The position numbers and the translations under genes are program-made. A DNA stretch of 64,000 nt from assembly GCA_033239005.1 (NCBI GenBank), contig BSQZ01000101.1, forward strand, positions 370,001 to 434,000, in the 5' to 3' direction. The notes under the pieces are model-generated. The model was not told the origin of the DNA. It saw nothing but the letters and a program-made list of their open reading frames with translations, and did no database searches. This document shows, in pieces, positions 1 to 10,899 of the stretch (the stretch's first letter is position 1; each line of letters begins with the position of its first letter). The DNA is from Lamellibrachia satsuma (taxonomy: Eukaryota > Annelida > Polychaeta > Sabellida > Siboglinidae).

Positions 1-480
1 ATCGGCGAAGACGTTCGTCGCATTGTTGCATTTCTGCGAATTGCTATTATATGAACTATTTTCCTGGTGAGGTAAATGTTATGTAATGATATCCAAGTGT
101 TGTGTGGGAGCCAACATTAGAAGTTTATTGTTAGGCGTGGGGCATGATCATGTTATGTAATATTGGCTGACGCCGACCTTGTGATCTGGTTGGAAAGTTA
201 CCAAGCGATGGGTATAAGTTGCGAAGTATATGATATTCGAGGGGGGCCAGAACACACAAATGCGGCAATAGTTCCAACGATGATGCCCGGAAAGGCCCGG
301 TATGAAGAGGGCGCGATTTATCGCGACGTCGAAGAACCTCTACAACTTTTGCGAGCGAAAACCCTGACAACACAATGCCACGCAAGTAATTACTGTGCAT
401 TGTTTGATTGTATGCGTTGACCGTCGGCCTCGGCTGCGTCTCGTTTTCTGCTGCCTACTGACTGCTTGAGACTATTCAGC
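1..480. other. Unassigned AT-balanced sequence
   Basis: An open frame of about 85 codons runs on the + strand at 163-420. It has no ATG at its start, no splice context I can trust and no family motif I recognise. I see no RNA gene or repeat here. It is probably intergenic or a fragment of an old mobile element. Confidence 0.3.
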
Positions 481-1262
481 TTTATCTCCATGTTCGACGT
501 CCTCTCGACCGTACGAGACGCAATGCGCATCGCGGAAGAGCTGGCCTCAGAAGGCGACAGGCTGGCGACGGCCAGCGAGTTCCGTCGGCTCCGCGACTAC
601 GTCGAGGTGGCCCGGTCGAACGGCTAGCGATCGGGGGACGTCCTGCAGATGACCGTCGACGAGTGATGACCGTCGGCGGTGCACGGCCTTCGCGTCGTTC
701 ACGTGGCGTGCCACAAGACTTCGACGACGTACGGATCTGCGCGACTGGCCTTGTCGGAGGAGAGTCATCGCCACGCGGCGACGTTCGTGACGGTGCGATC
801 CGGCATCGTGCCACAGACGTGCCCGTACCCGTTCGCGACTGCCAGCGGCGGCAGCTTGCCGGCGTCTCACCTCACCGCCTCGATGACCGAGGTGTTTCGT
901 CGCGACAGCCTGGCCGTGCTGGACCGACGCGACACGCGTGCACGATCACAGCGACGCGACTCCAGAAGCCTCACATCGCCTGCGCTCGTTCGGCCGACCG
1001 CCAGCCGGGCGAGATGTACGACCTGTCGCTTCACATGTTCCATCGTCTCGCCACGCAGCAGACGAGTTACGAGGTGGACGATCGCAACACGCAGTCCGTT
1101 CTCGTCCACAGACGCATGACGGAGGACACGTATCGCCGACGAACGCCAGCAGCATCGCCGCCACCCGTGTCAGCGTGGCGAGAACAGCCTGCGGCGGCAG
1201 GGTCGGCATTGACGCCAACGACACCGCCCGCTGCTCCTGCTGCTCCTGCTGCTCCCGTGCTG
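481..1262. other. CpG-rich, GC-rich unidentified segment
   Basis: This stretch is much richer in G+C and CpG than its flanks and is open in several frames on both strands, a usual by-product of high GC. A short ATG-started frame at 490-627 (+) reads as a charged, helix-like peptide of 45 residues, and the - strand at 867-1109 also reads smoothly. I recognise no domain. Its composition resembles the Polinton-like segment at 7.7-9.8 kb, so it may be another relic of a large transposon, but that is inference only. Confidence 0.35.
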
Positions 1263-1263
1263 A

Positions 1264-2039
1264 TTAAGTTGGTTCCCGTGAAGCGTCAGCGTGGTTCCCG
1301 TGAAGCGCCAGCGTGGTTCCCGTGAAGCGCCAGCGTGCTTCCCGTAAAGCGGCAGCTTGGTTCCCGTGAAGCGTCAGCATGGTTCCCGTGAAGCGCCAGC
1401 GTGGTTCCCGTGAAGGGCCAGCGTGGTTCCCATGAAGCGCCACCGTGGTTCCCGTGAAGCACCAGCGTGGTTCTCGTGAAGCACCAGCGTGGTTCCCGTG
1501 AAGCACCAGCGTGGTTCCCGTGAAGCACCAGCGTGGTTCCCGTGAAGCGCCAGCGTGGTTCCCGTGAAGCGCCAGCGTGGTTCCCGTGAAGCGCCAGCGT
1601 GGTTCCCGTGAAGCGTCAGCGTGGTTCCCGTGAAGCGCCAGCGTGGTTCTCGTGAAGCGCCAGCGTGGTTCCCGTGAAGCGCCAGCGTGCTTCCCGTAAA
1701 GCGGCAGCGTGGTTCCCGTGAAGCGCCAGCATGGTTCCCGTGAAGCGCCAGCGTGGTTCCCGTGAAGCGCCAGCGTGGTTCCCGTGAAGCGCCAGCGTGG
1801 TTCCCGTGAAGCGCCAGCGTGGTTCCCGTGAAGCGCCAGCGTGGTTCCCGTGAAGCGCCAGCGTGGTTCCCGTGAAGCGCCAGCGTGGTTCCCGTGAAGC
1901 GCCAGCGTGGTTCCCGTGAAGCGCCAGCATGGTTCCCGTGAAGCGCCAGCATGGTTCCCGTGAAGCGCCAGCGTGGTTCCCGTGAAGCGCCAGCGTGGTT
2001 CCCGTGAAGCGCCAGCGTGGTTCCCGTGAAGCGCCAGCA
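1264..2039. repeat. 22-bp minisatellite (about 35 units)
   Basis: A tandem array of the unit GTGGTTCCCGTGAAGCGCCA plus GC, 22 bp long. The 3' half is nearly uniform. The 5' half (1264-1740) has more variants, such as CGTAAAGCGGCAGC. Because 22 is not a multiple of three, all frames cycle through the same peptide, so the long open frames here are repeat artefacts. Confidence 0.95.
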
Positions 2040-2440
2040 GCCAATCGGCGTCATGCTGCTACACTATTGTTTTTTGCCTGACTTAACTTTTTAGTCGGAC
2101 AGTTATGTCAATATAAGAATTTCCGTCACAATAAAAAATCCATTTTGCGTCCAGGCGAAGATGTGTGCGACAAAAGGTGGCTCCACAGCGCGGAGCCTGG
2201 CTAATCGAAATTAATTAATGGATGATCTGTCCATAGCACTAAGCAAATGTGATCCATGATGTGTTGTTGATAAAATCAAACAATAATCATCTCATGTAGG
2301 CTGCCCAACAGACACATACCAGTTTCATAACATTTGATGAAAGTAATTTAAAGCACCAGTAGTGCCACAGAGAGAGAGCTGTTGCTGCTGCTGCTATCAC
2401 ACCGATTCGACACGAGCAGCAGCTGGTCGACGTTGCATCT
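2040..2440. other. Non-coding flank, nothing recognised
   Basis: AT-rich sequence between the 22-bp minisatellite and the CpG-rich reading frame at 2450. I see no gene, RNA or repeat boundary. Confidence 0.4.
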
Positions 2441-2449
2441 GCGGCAGCA

Positions 2450-2686
2450 ATGGCCGCCGCGGCTGTCCTGATGGGTCGAGGAGGAAAGAGGCACGCGCCG
2501 AAATCGAGACGAGCAGGGTTCACGTCGGACGACGTGCAGATGCTGGCTCGACTCTACCCACGCAAGGACCGCGTGTTCGCGAGACAGGTGATCATAGACG
2601 CCGAATTCAACCCAGAACTGCGGTCTCTGCTGGACGTGTTGACGACGAAGATCACCGATCGAATTTGCGCACTCTATCGTGCCTAG
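2450..2686 (+). CDS. Small unidentified CpG-rich reading frame
   Basis: An ATG-started frame of 78 codons ends in TAG. It begins with an alanine run, then a basic stretch (GKRHAPKSRR), then a mixed helical region of about 50 residues ending in RICALYRA. The same frame stays open upstream through glutamine/alanine-rich codons. I do not recognise a family. The codon composition (CpG-rich) differs from the AT-rich flanks and resembles 480-1262 and 7.7-9.8 kb, so a transposon-derived gene fragment is as likely as a host exon. No splice sites could be argued. Confidence 0.25.
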   Translation: MAAAAVLMGRGGKRHAPKSRRAGFTSDDVQMLARLYPRKDRVFARQVIIDAEFNPELRSLLDVLTTKITDRICALYRA

Positions 2687-2929
2687 TTATGCCTGGTCTC
2701 TCGCTCGCTCCCACAGAAACAATACTTGTACGATAAAGTATGTGCAGTCGTTTTGCACTGACATTTGCATTAGAAACACTTGCGGTATTGATGATGCAGC
2801 AAAATCAATGACAATCTTTTACTTGACAGACTGGCCAGCTGTTTAACATACGTGCATTATGTGTGTTTTTGTACTCTGTTCCATTTCTTGCAATATTAAT
2901 GCTAAACTGTTTACTCTGCTGCTTATTTA

Positions 2930-3345
2930 CAGTGTATTTGCAAACTTACAGTACATACAGTTCTCCTCTAAAGAGAGCATTCCATACCTTTGTTCTCTCT
3001 CTCCCCATTGTGTATTTGTCAAATCATTATATTTCTATAACAATATTATTGTTATTGCGTTTTGAGTCGCTTTGCAAAGAGACTTGTGCAAGTCAGTGTT
3101 GTCAGCACGACAGTGGTGATTCTGATGTGCTTTTATAGTGCTAAGGTTACATCACAGCAGTATACAGTTAGTAAGTTGGAGCATTTCTCCTTTAAAGACA
3201 GCATTTCGCACTGCTTTTCCCTCTCTCTCTCCTCATTATGTATTGGCGAAATCATTATATTAGTATAACAATATTATTGTTATTGCATTTTAAGTCGCTT
3301 AGCCAAGAGAAGTGTGCAAGCCAGCCAGTCAGTGTGTTGTCAGCA
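2930..3345. repeat. Diverged tandem duplication of about 210 bp
   Basis: Two adjacent copies (about 2930-3125 and 3150-3345) share the same order of landmarks: a TTTAAAGA-GAGCATT-type start, a CTCTCTCTC run, AAATCATTATATT, then ACAATATTATTGTTATTGC, then AGTCGCTT and AGTGTTGTCAGCA. They differ by many substitutions and small indels. I see no coding content. Confidence 0.75.
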
Positions 3346-3605
3346 GACCAATGAATAAAGTATGTGTATATAAATTATGTATGTTTATGTTTAAAAAAAT
3401 GTATCCATTCTAATGAATCTTGCAGTTGTATTGTCATTATCGGTCACTTAGTCCATATGCAATTACCACTGATTTTCACACACACTCCCGCACAACTATT
3501 CGACTTTAGCCTCCTCCCAAAGTGTATGCAATTGATATTAACATTCACACATTTTATTAATATTACATCATACTTCACACTTCACAATGGGACATGGGCA
3601 ATAAT

Positions 3606-3829
<224 letters not shown>

Positions 3830-4470
3830 GCGTTTGTGTGGGGGGAGGGGTAGGTGCGTGCGTGTATATAAGTTAGAATTTGTTGATGAATGTTTCACAC
3901 ATACACACCACACAACCACAACACCCGGCAATGCGCATGCACAAACCAACGACATTTTGACGAGCGTCACAGCACCCCTGCAAAGGTAGGGCAATATACT
4001 AAGTCCGACGGCACGAAGCAAAAGCCCAATTATTTCGCCTCGATTGTCTGCGCAGATATACCACACTTCATAATCAAGTGATATATATCGGTGGCACGCA
4101 CACACTGCCCATCTCGCCAAGCATGTCGCCCGCACCGAATCGTTAGTGTCCGCATGTGAGCTCGCTTCCTCCTTGTATTTGTCCTTGAGGTTCTGTGCAC
4201 ATTTCCGTGCGCTGCTAATAGTCGCAGAGCGCCCGTCACATCACGATTTCGGAACGATGTCGGAGATATTTCCTTCATACATTTCCTTATTTCCTAAAAA
4301 CAATTAAACAAACATATATAACGTGCCGCCATTCTAGTAAATTAGGGTTGCATATATTTCCTTATTGTCTTGTGTTATCTCTCCCCGACCAGTGCCTTTG
4401 CAATTGCGACTATTGCAACAACGTACTATCATAACGACTCATCTACATCCAGTGGATTTTACGCGCACAC

Positions 4471-4586
4471 GAAAAGCTATTTCACACAAGCTACTAGCGC
4501 CTTCGAGCCTACTAATGCCATAATGGGGTACGTCCAAGAAAGCTATTTCACACAAGCTACTAGCGCCTTCGAGCCTACTAATGCGT
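4471..4586. repeat. Tandem duplication with 69-bp period
   Basis: A block starting GAAAAGCTATTTCACACAAG and ending in CCTACTAATGC occurs twice, almost identically, about 69 bp apart. It is a recent short duplication in otherwise unremarkable AT-rich DNA. Confidence 0.8.
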
Positions 4587-4819
4587 GTGAATTCATTAAT
4601 TTACTACCGGTTTGGGTTATTAATAATTGTTGCTAGATATTTTCGCGTTCATCTTTAGCGAAGAAAACTAAAAACAAAAAATAAGCTTGACATAAAGCCT
4701 GATTCGAAATGTGCTTAGTCAAAATTCTGGGAACAATGAATCTTTGTTTTGTATCACCCAACATAATTTTTATAATATTTCACTGGCGTTAACTCTGTCA
4801 AATGCCCTATTTGTACAAA

Positions 4820-7605
4820 TACAAGTCCTGCCGCCAGGTGGCAAGACATACCTAGCTGGCTTTGCGATATTTTCTAGCACAGAAGACAAGATTTTTTAAG
4901 AGCAGACAGAGCACTTCCTTCACGCAGTCCTGCCACCTGGTGGGAAAATGTACCAAGCTGGCTTTGCGACATTTTCTATTAAAGAAGACATGTTACGCGA
5001 CCTTCAAATATGTTTCATCGCATCGTCAAAACTCTATGATTGGCGTGGGATTCATACAGACATTATTTTTGACATTTGACTTGTATTACGATAACACGCA
5101 TTTTGTAGGAGCAGACAGGGCACTTCCTTCACGCAGTCCTGCCATCTGGTGGTAAAACGTACCAAGCTGGGTTTGCGATATTTTCTAACACACAGGAGTC
5201 TGAAATTGAAGTCTGTTTCATCGCACCATCAAAACTCTACGATTGGCGTGGGATTCAATAGGAACATTTTCACACTTCAATCAGACAAAAATACATGTGC
5301 ATTTTTCAGATCTGTGAAGACACGCCACTTTCTACACTTCTACACGCAGTCGTGCCGCCTGGTGGTAAGCCCTACCAAGCTGGCTTTGCGATATTTTCTA
5401 TCACAGTTGTTATATTACGCGACCTTAAAGTCTGTTTCATCGCAACGTCAAATCTCTACGATTGGCGGAGGATTCAAATAGACATGTTTGTTGATATTTG
5501 GCTTGTAATAATTACGAAAACATGCATTTTTGTAAGAGCAGACAGGGTACTTCCTTCAAGCAGTTCTGCCACCTGGTGGCAAAACGTACCAAACTGGCTT
5601 TGCGATATTTTGTAGCACACAGGTCAAGTTATGCGATCATGAATATGTTTCTTCGTAACGTCAAAACTCTATGATTGGCGTGGGATTCAAATATACCTGT
5701 TTGTTGACATTTGACTTATAATACGAAAACATGCATTTTTGCAGAAGCTGACTGAGCACTTCCTTCACGGAGTCCTGCCACCTAGTGGCAAAATGAACCA
5801 AGCTGGCTTTGCGATATTTTCTAGCACATAGGTAAATTTACGCGACGTTGGAGTCTGTTTCATCGCAACTTCCAAACTCTATGATTGGCTTGGAATTAAA
5901 ATAGACATGTTTGTTGGCATTTGACTTGTAATACGAAAACAAGTATTTTGAAGCAGACAGGGCATTTCCTTCACGCTGTCTATCCACCTGTTGAGAAAAC
6001 GTACCAAACTGGCTTTGTGATATTTTCTAGCACACACGTCATGTTATGCGACCATAAAGACTTTTTCATCGCCACTTCAAAACTCTATGATTGGCGTAGG
6101 ATTCAAATACACATGTTTGTTGACATTTGACTTGTAAAACGAAATGATGCATTTCTATAGGAGCCGACAGGGCACTTCCTTCACACAGTCCTCTCACCTG
6201 GTGGCAAGATGTACCAAACTGGCTTTGTGATATTTTATAGAACAGTGGTCAGTTTACGCGACCTTGATGTCTGTTTCGTTGCAACGTCAAAACTCTACGA
6301 TTGGCGTAGGATTCAAATAGACATGTTTGCTGACATTTGACATCTAACACGACAATGTGCATTTTTGGAGCAAACAGAACACAGTGATCAAGTTACGCGA
6401 CCTTGAAGTCTGTTTCATCGCAACTTCAAAAATCTGAGATTGCCTTTCGATTCAAATAGGAACATTGTCACACTTCAATCAAACAACAATACATATGCAT
6501 TTTTCAGATCTGTGCAGACACGCCACTTTCTACACGCAGTAGCAAGACATACCAAGCTGGCTTTGCGATATTTTATAACACAGAGGTCACGTTATACGAC
6601 CTTGTAGTATGTTTCATCGCAACGTCAAAACTCTACCATTGGCAGAGGATTCAAATAGACATGTTTGTTGACATTTGACTTGTAATAAGTACGAAAAGAT
6701 GCATGTTTTAGGACAGGGCACTTCCTTCACGCAGTCCTGTCACCTGGTGGCAAAACGTACCAAACTGGCTTTGTGATATTTTCTAGCAAGCAGGTCAATT
6801 TATGCGACCATGAAGTCTGTTTCATTGCAACATCAAAACTCTATGGTTGGCGTGGGATTCAGATAAGCATGTTTGTTGACATTTGACTTGTAATACGAAA
6901 ACATGGATTTTATAATAACAGACAGGGCACTTCCTTCACGCAATCCTGTCACCAAGTGGCAAAACGTACCAAGCTGGCTTGGCGATATTTTCTAGCACCG
7001 AGGACAAGTTACACCAACTTGAAGTCTGTTTCATCGCATCTTCAAAACTCTACGATTGGCGTGGAATTCAAATAGGAACATTTTCACACAAAAATACATG
7101 TGCGTTTTTCAGACCTGTGCTGACACGCCATTTACTATACGCATTCCTGCCACCTGGTGTCAAAACGTACGAAGCTAGCTTTACGATATTTTCTAGCACA
7201 GGGGTCAGTTTACATGACATTGAAGTAGGTTTCTTCACAACGTCAACACTCTACGATTGACGTACGATTCAAATAGACACGTTTGTTTACATTTTACTTG
7301 TAATACGACACCATGCATTTTTGCAGGAGCAAACAGTGCACTTCCTTCACGCAATCCTGCCACCTGGTGGCATAACGTAGCAAACTGGCTTTGCGATATT
7401 TTCTAGCACAGCGAACATGTTACTCGATCTTGAAGTCTGTTTCATCGGAACATCAAAAATCTACGAATGGCGTTCGATTCAATTAGGAAATTTTTCACAC
7501 TTCAATCACACAAAAATGCCTGCATTTTTCAGATCTGTGCAGACACGCCACTTTCTACACGCAGTCCTGCCACCTGGTGGCAAGACATACCAAGCTGGTT
7601 TTTCT
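4820..7605. repeat. Diverged satellite, about 205-bp unit, 13-14 copies
   Basis: The landmarks CCACCTGGTGGCAAAACGTA, GCTGGCTTTGCGATATTTTC, GTCTGTTTCATCGCAACGTC and CTCTACGATTGGCGTGGGAT recur in the same order about every 200-215 bp. Copies start near 4830, 4935, 5147, 5355, 5570, 5785, 5985, 6195, 6540, 6755, 6950, 7150, 7355 and 7575. Copies differ by roughly 10-25 percent by eye, and the first and the 6540 units are truncated. Frames within units share a peptide beginning PPGGKTY, but stops and frameshifts break every long frame, so I read it as a satellite and not as a gene. Confidence 0.9.
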
Positions 7606-7701
7606 GGACACCCTTCTTTCAGTACCACCCCCACTACCTACACCACCACCACCACCGACTGATACCCTAGGTAAGGAGGTGATACCCTCGATGACGAGAT
7701 G

Positions 7702-7709
7702 ATATAAAT
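7702..7709 (+). promoter_or_regulatory. TATA-box-like element before the integrase relic
   Basis: TATAAATA lies about 12 bp before the ATG at 7720. Two copies of GATACCCT precede it (about 7661 and 7681). The spacing is too short for a normal leader, so this may be only AT-rich spacer. Confidence 0.3.
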
Positions 7710-7865
7710 ACTCGATTGAATGGACCTCGACGACAGGACCAAGGTGACATTGTATAATCAGGTGTTGCAGCGGTGCAACGTCTTGCACGATAAACATGTC
7801 AAGGAACCGGTACGCGTGGTCTCGGTGAAGGAGTCGATGTCAGCAGCGGCGGCGGGGGCGAGGGA

Positions 7866-7920
7866 GGGGGCGGGGGCGGGGGCGGGGGCGGGGGCGGGGG
7901 CGGGGGCGGGGGCGGGGGCA
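7866..7920. repeat. (GGGGGC)n hexanucleotide tract
   Basis: About nine to ten GGGGGC units on the + strand, in frame as Gly-Ala dipeptides. Such runs of five guanines have G-quadruplex potential. It lies inside the integrase relic and precedes a frame change. Confidence 0.9.
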
Positions 7921-8260
7921 GCGGAGGTAGCAGTAGGAGCTCCTTGTAGCGGCATACATACAGGCCGACATTGTGGACACAGTTCCCAAGACCATGCAGG
8001 CCAAAGCCAGATGTTTGGCGGAGCGTCTCAAAAGAGATATCGCGTCGACCGCTCGTTGCGATCTGAAACAAGAGGGTGTGCCGGTTGCCGGAAGTAACGT
8101 GGTGGATCTCGTGAATGATCTGTTGCATAAGAGAAAGTCCAATCCGACGGAATGGAAGCGATTTGCACAACAGCTCCGAGCCATCAACCTGCCTATGGAG
8201 TTGGTCGGTAACGTTGCCAGGAGAGCCTACATACGTCAAGCGACTCCTTCTCGCCCAGCA

Positions 8261-8271
8261 GCAGCAGCAGC

Positions 8272-8305
<34 letters not shown>

Positions 8306-8314
8306 GCAACAGAA
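8261..8314. repeat. (CAG)n trinucleotide tract in the integrase relic
   Basis: About 17 CAG units with single-base interruptions (TAG in the frame not used, CAA near the end). The integrase frame reads them as a polyalanine run of about 17 residues. Confidence 0.9.
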
Positions 8315-9792
8315 GCAGCTACTCCTCGTGCTGCTGGAAGTGCACGAAGATCGCTCAGTTGGACACCCCTCCTTCGTCGGCGCAGTCAGATGGAACATTC
8401 GATGGTGTCCCCACAACCTGAACGACGCAAGGCTTTAGCGTCATTGGCTATTTGGTTAGACTTTGAAGGAAGTGCGGTACGTGTCCATAACACAGTGTGC
8501 ACTGCGATGAGGGATCCGCAGGACACGTACCGTTCCATCTTCGTTGCGCTACTTTGCGGTGAACTCTACATGCTCGCCGACGCTACTGCCAGACATCTGA
8601 TACTACAGTCACTAGTCGGGGTATGGTTCACTAGACTGTCGGTCCATCATCATCGTTGTGGGTGTGGCAGTGTACGTCTTACTGTACGTCAGCCTACTCG
8701 TCACTCGTCAGAGTCAACGTCACCACCACCGCCAACGCATCGGACATGTTTTAATGGCAACGAAGAATCAACAACTCAAAAAGGTCTAGCTGGACCCGAA
8801 AAGGGTGGCAAGTTACGGCGGAGTCAACGGCGTCGACGCGTCACGCGCGTGCCGAAGAAAGTCGTCGAAGAATGGTTGTCGGAACAGGACGCCTATACCC
8901 TACACAAACCGGCGAGAACTCATTTCAGGAGACGACGCGTCGTCGTGGGAGGTCGACTTCTGCAGTGGCAGGCCGGTCTCGTCGACTTGTCGAATTTGAA
9001 GCACGACAACCACGGTACGACCTTTCTCCTCACGGCGATCGATGTCTTCACGAAAGTGGCCTGGTGTGTTCCGCTGAAGAACAAGTCCGCCTCGTGGTGG
9101 GTGACAGCGCTGAAAAGTACGTTGACCAAAGGCTGGCCAAAGACGTTGCAGACATATAAAGGACTTGAATTTCTGAATCGTTCCGTTCAGTCTCTGTTGA
9201 AGAAGTACGGCATCCATCACTTCTCCACTCACAACGAGGAGACGAAGGCGAGCATCGTCGAAAGATTCAATCGAACGTTGAAGACGCGCATGTGGCGATA
9301 CTGTGACGAAACACCAGACGTGGCGATACAACGACGTCCTTCAGGACGTTGTGCGGTCGTACAACGACCCCCCCCCCCCTCCACCGCAGCATAGGTGAGT
9401 GCGAAGAATCAAGAAGAGGTGTGGCAGCACCTGTAAGGTCAATATGGTAAGGGCGTGCCCAAGTTCCGAGTGTTGAATCGCGTGCGCATCAGTAAGTTTA
9501 AGAAAAAAGGCCACATGGCGAATTGGAGCGAAGAGATATTCACGATACACGAGGTTCATCCTTCCGATCCGTCAGTGTACCAATTGATCGACGGTCTCGG
9601 TGAAATGCTGGAAGGAATTTTCTACAAACCGGAGCTGCAGAAGGTGTTGGTACTCGCCGTTAAAATGTATCGCGTGGAATAGGTTCTGCAACGCCGCAAA
9701 TTGGGCAGACGAACGGATGCTTTGGTAAAATAGTACGGCTACCTTTTCCAAATTCAACAGCTGGATCGAGGCCAAGGCCCTCGTCAACTATA

Positions 9793-10680
9793 TTGATTCA
9801 AAATCTAAACAATTATGAACTTTGGGAAGGGCTTAATATCAAAATAAGTGAAGGTGGCTTGACCAAACCAGCAATAATAGGAAATATTTATAGGCCTGCG
9901 AGGAATTTAAGTGATAACCTGGAACAATTTATAACCAAATTTTCACTAATGCTATCATCTCTAGACCAAATACAACACAATGTAATCTTTGCCGATGATT
10001 ATAACATAAACCTGCTTAAGTTAAATGAAGACGAACCGATCAGTGATGTATTTGATTTTCTTACATCACATAGTATGTATCCCCAAATTACACTACAAAC
10101 TAGATGTTCAGAAAGACACGGTACACTAATCAATAATCTTTTCTGTAAATTAACAAAAACAATTCTAGAGAGCAGAGCAGGTATACTCATAAAACAATGT
10201 TCAGAGCACCAACCCTATTTTATCTTTCTGGACACAACACAAAACAAACAATAAAAAGCTAAAACAACTAAGATACACATGGAAATGAGTGAAGCCTTAT
10301 TAAGAGTTACACATGACATTCATACATCAGACATTTATAACAAAATGGACAAGAGTCCTAATGCTGATACAAATTTCAATTATAATCTTACATATCAAAT
10401 AATAGAAACGACTAAAAATAAACACATACAAACTAAAGTTGCCAATTCAATAAATATCAACATAAAAAATCAAACTGGACAACGAAAGGTCTATTAAGAT
10501 CAATTAAATATAGAGATAAATTATATAAACAACTGAAGATGTTACATTCCGATTCTACACAATATAACACTTGTTGCAATACTTAAGAAGAACATTCGTG
10601 AAGCAAAGAGATTACAATATGAACAACTTATCGACAAATACAAATTCAATGAATATGCAGCTCTAGAAATAGTCTATAGG
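9793..10680 (+). mobile_element. LINE (non-LTR) endonuclease-region fragment A
   Basis: The frame at 9793-10254 carries an exonuclease-endonuclease-phosphatase signature: a GNIYRPAR block, an acidic ADDYNINLLK block in place of the usual GDFN motif, and a later LINNLF stretch. The next frame (10279 onward, broken by frameshifts) reads as the linker that precedes reverse transcriptase in such elements, including a GLLRSIKYRDKLYK stretch. It abuts the end of the integrase relic at about 9790, so it is probably a 5'-truncated insertion. The reverse transcriptase itself is missing. Confidence 0.8.
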
Positions 10681-10711
10681 ATCACTACACATTTGGATAA
10701 AAACCAATTAC

Positions 10712-10790
10712 CCATCAGTATAATTTACGCGACGTGCGTTGCAAATATAGATTTACACGACGTGCGCTGCAAATATCGGTTTTTTCGAAA
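10712..10790. repeat. Short direct repeat, 33-bp spacing
   Basis: A segment TTTACGCGACGTGCGTTGCA is repeated with two changes directly downstream. It lies between two LINE fragments. Confidence 0.6.
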
Positions 10791-10899
10791 AGTACTACTT
10801 TTTATGATATTTCAAGTATATCACCCAGTGGACTGTTGTTCCCCGACACCAGCGACGGCACGTTTTGTCACATATTTATATCTGATACGATAAGTGGAG

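Larger units (their letters stand above)
7720..9795 (+). pseudogene. Polinton/Maverick-type integrase with chromodomain, degraded
   Basis: The likely original protein starts at ATG 7720, but its parts now lie in different frames. An N-terminal helical region (7720-7830) is followed by a (GGGGGC)n tract that precedes a frame change. A second region (7973-8240) reads as a conserved-looking helical segment ending in the VDLVNDLLHKRK and VGNVARRAY stretches. A CAG/alanine tract follows. A retroviral-type rve integrase core spans about 8960-9300. The expected catalytic Asp after WQA reads Gly, and the TDKG-type motif reads TYKG; the Glu in the ASIVERFNRTLK stretch is kept. A frameshift with a poly-C run sits near 9370. 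An SH3-like/chromodomain tail (9455-9790) is broken by two in-frame TAG codons and a frameshift. This is the c-integrase type of Polinton elements (family resembling worm F54H12.3). A host-domesticated integrase is the alternative, but the breaks argue against it. Confidence 0.75.

Noticed and set aside
1264..2054. 226-residue repeated frame on the - strand
   Set aside because: Produced by the 22-bp minisatellite; non-repeat ends lack any coding signal.
7973..9394. A single intact 473-residue integrase gene
   Set aside because: The frame joins two low-complexity tracts, loses expected catalytic residues and ends by a frameshift before the chromodomain.
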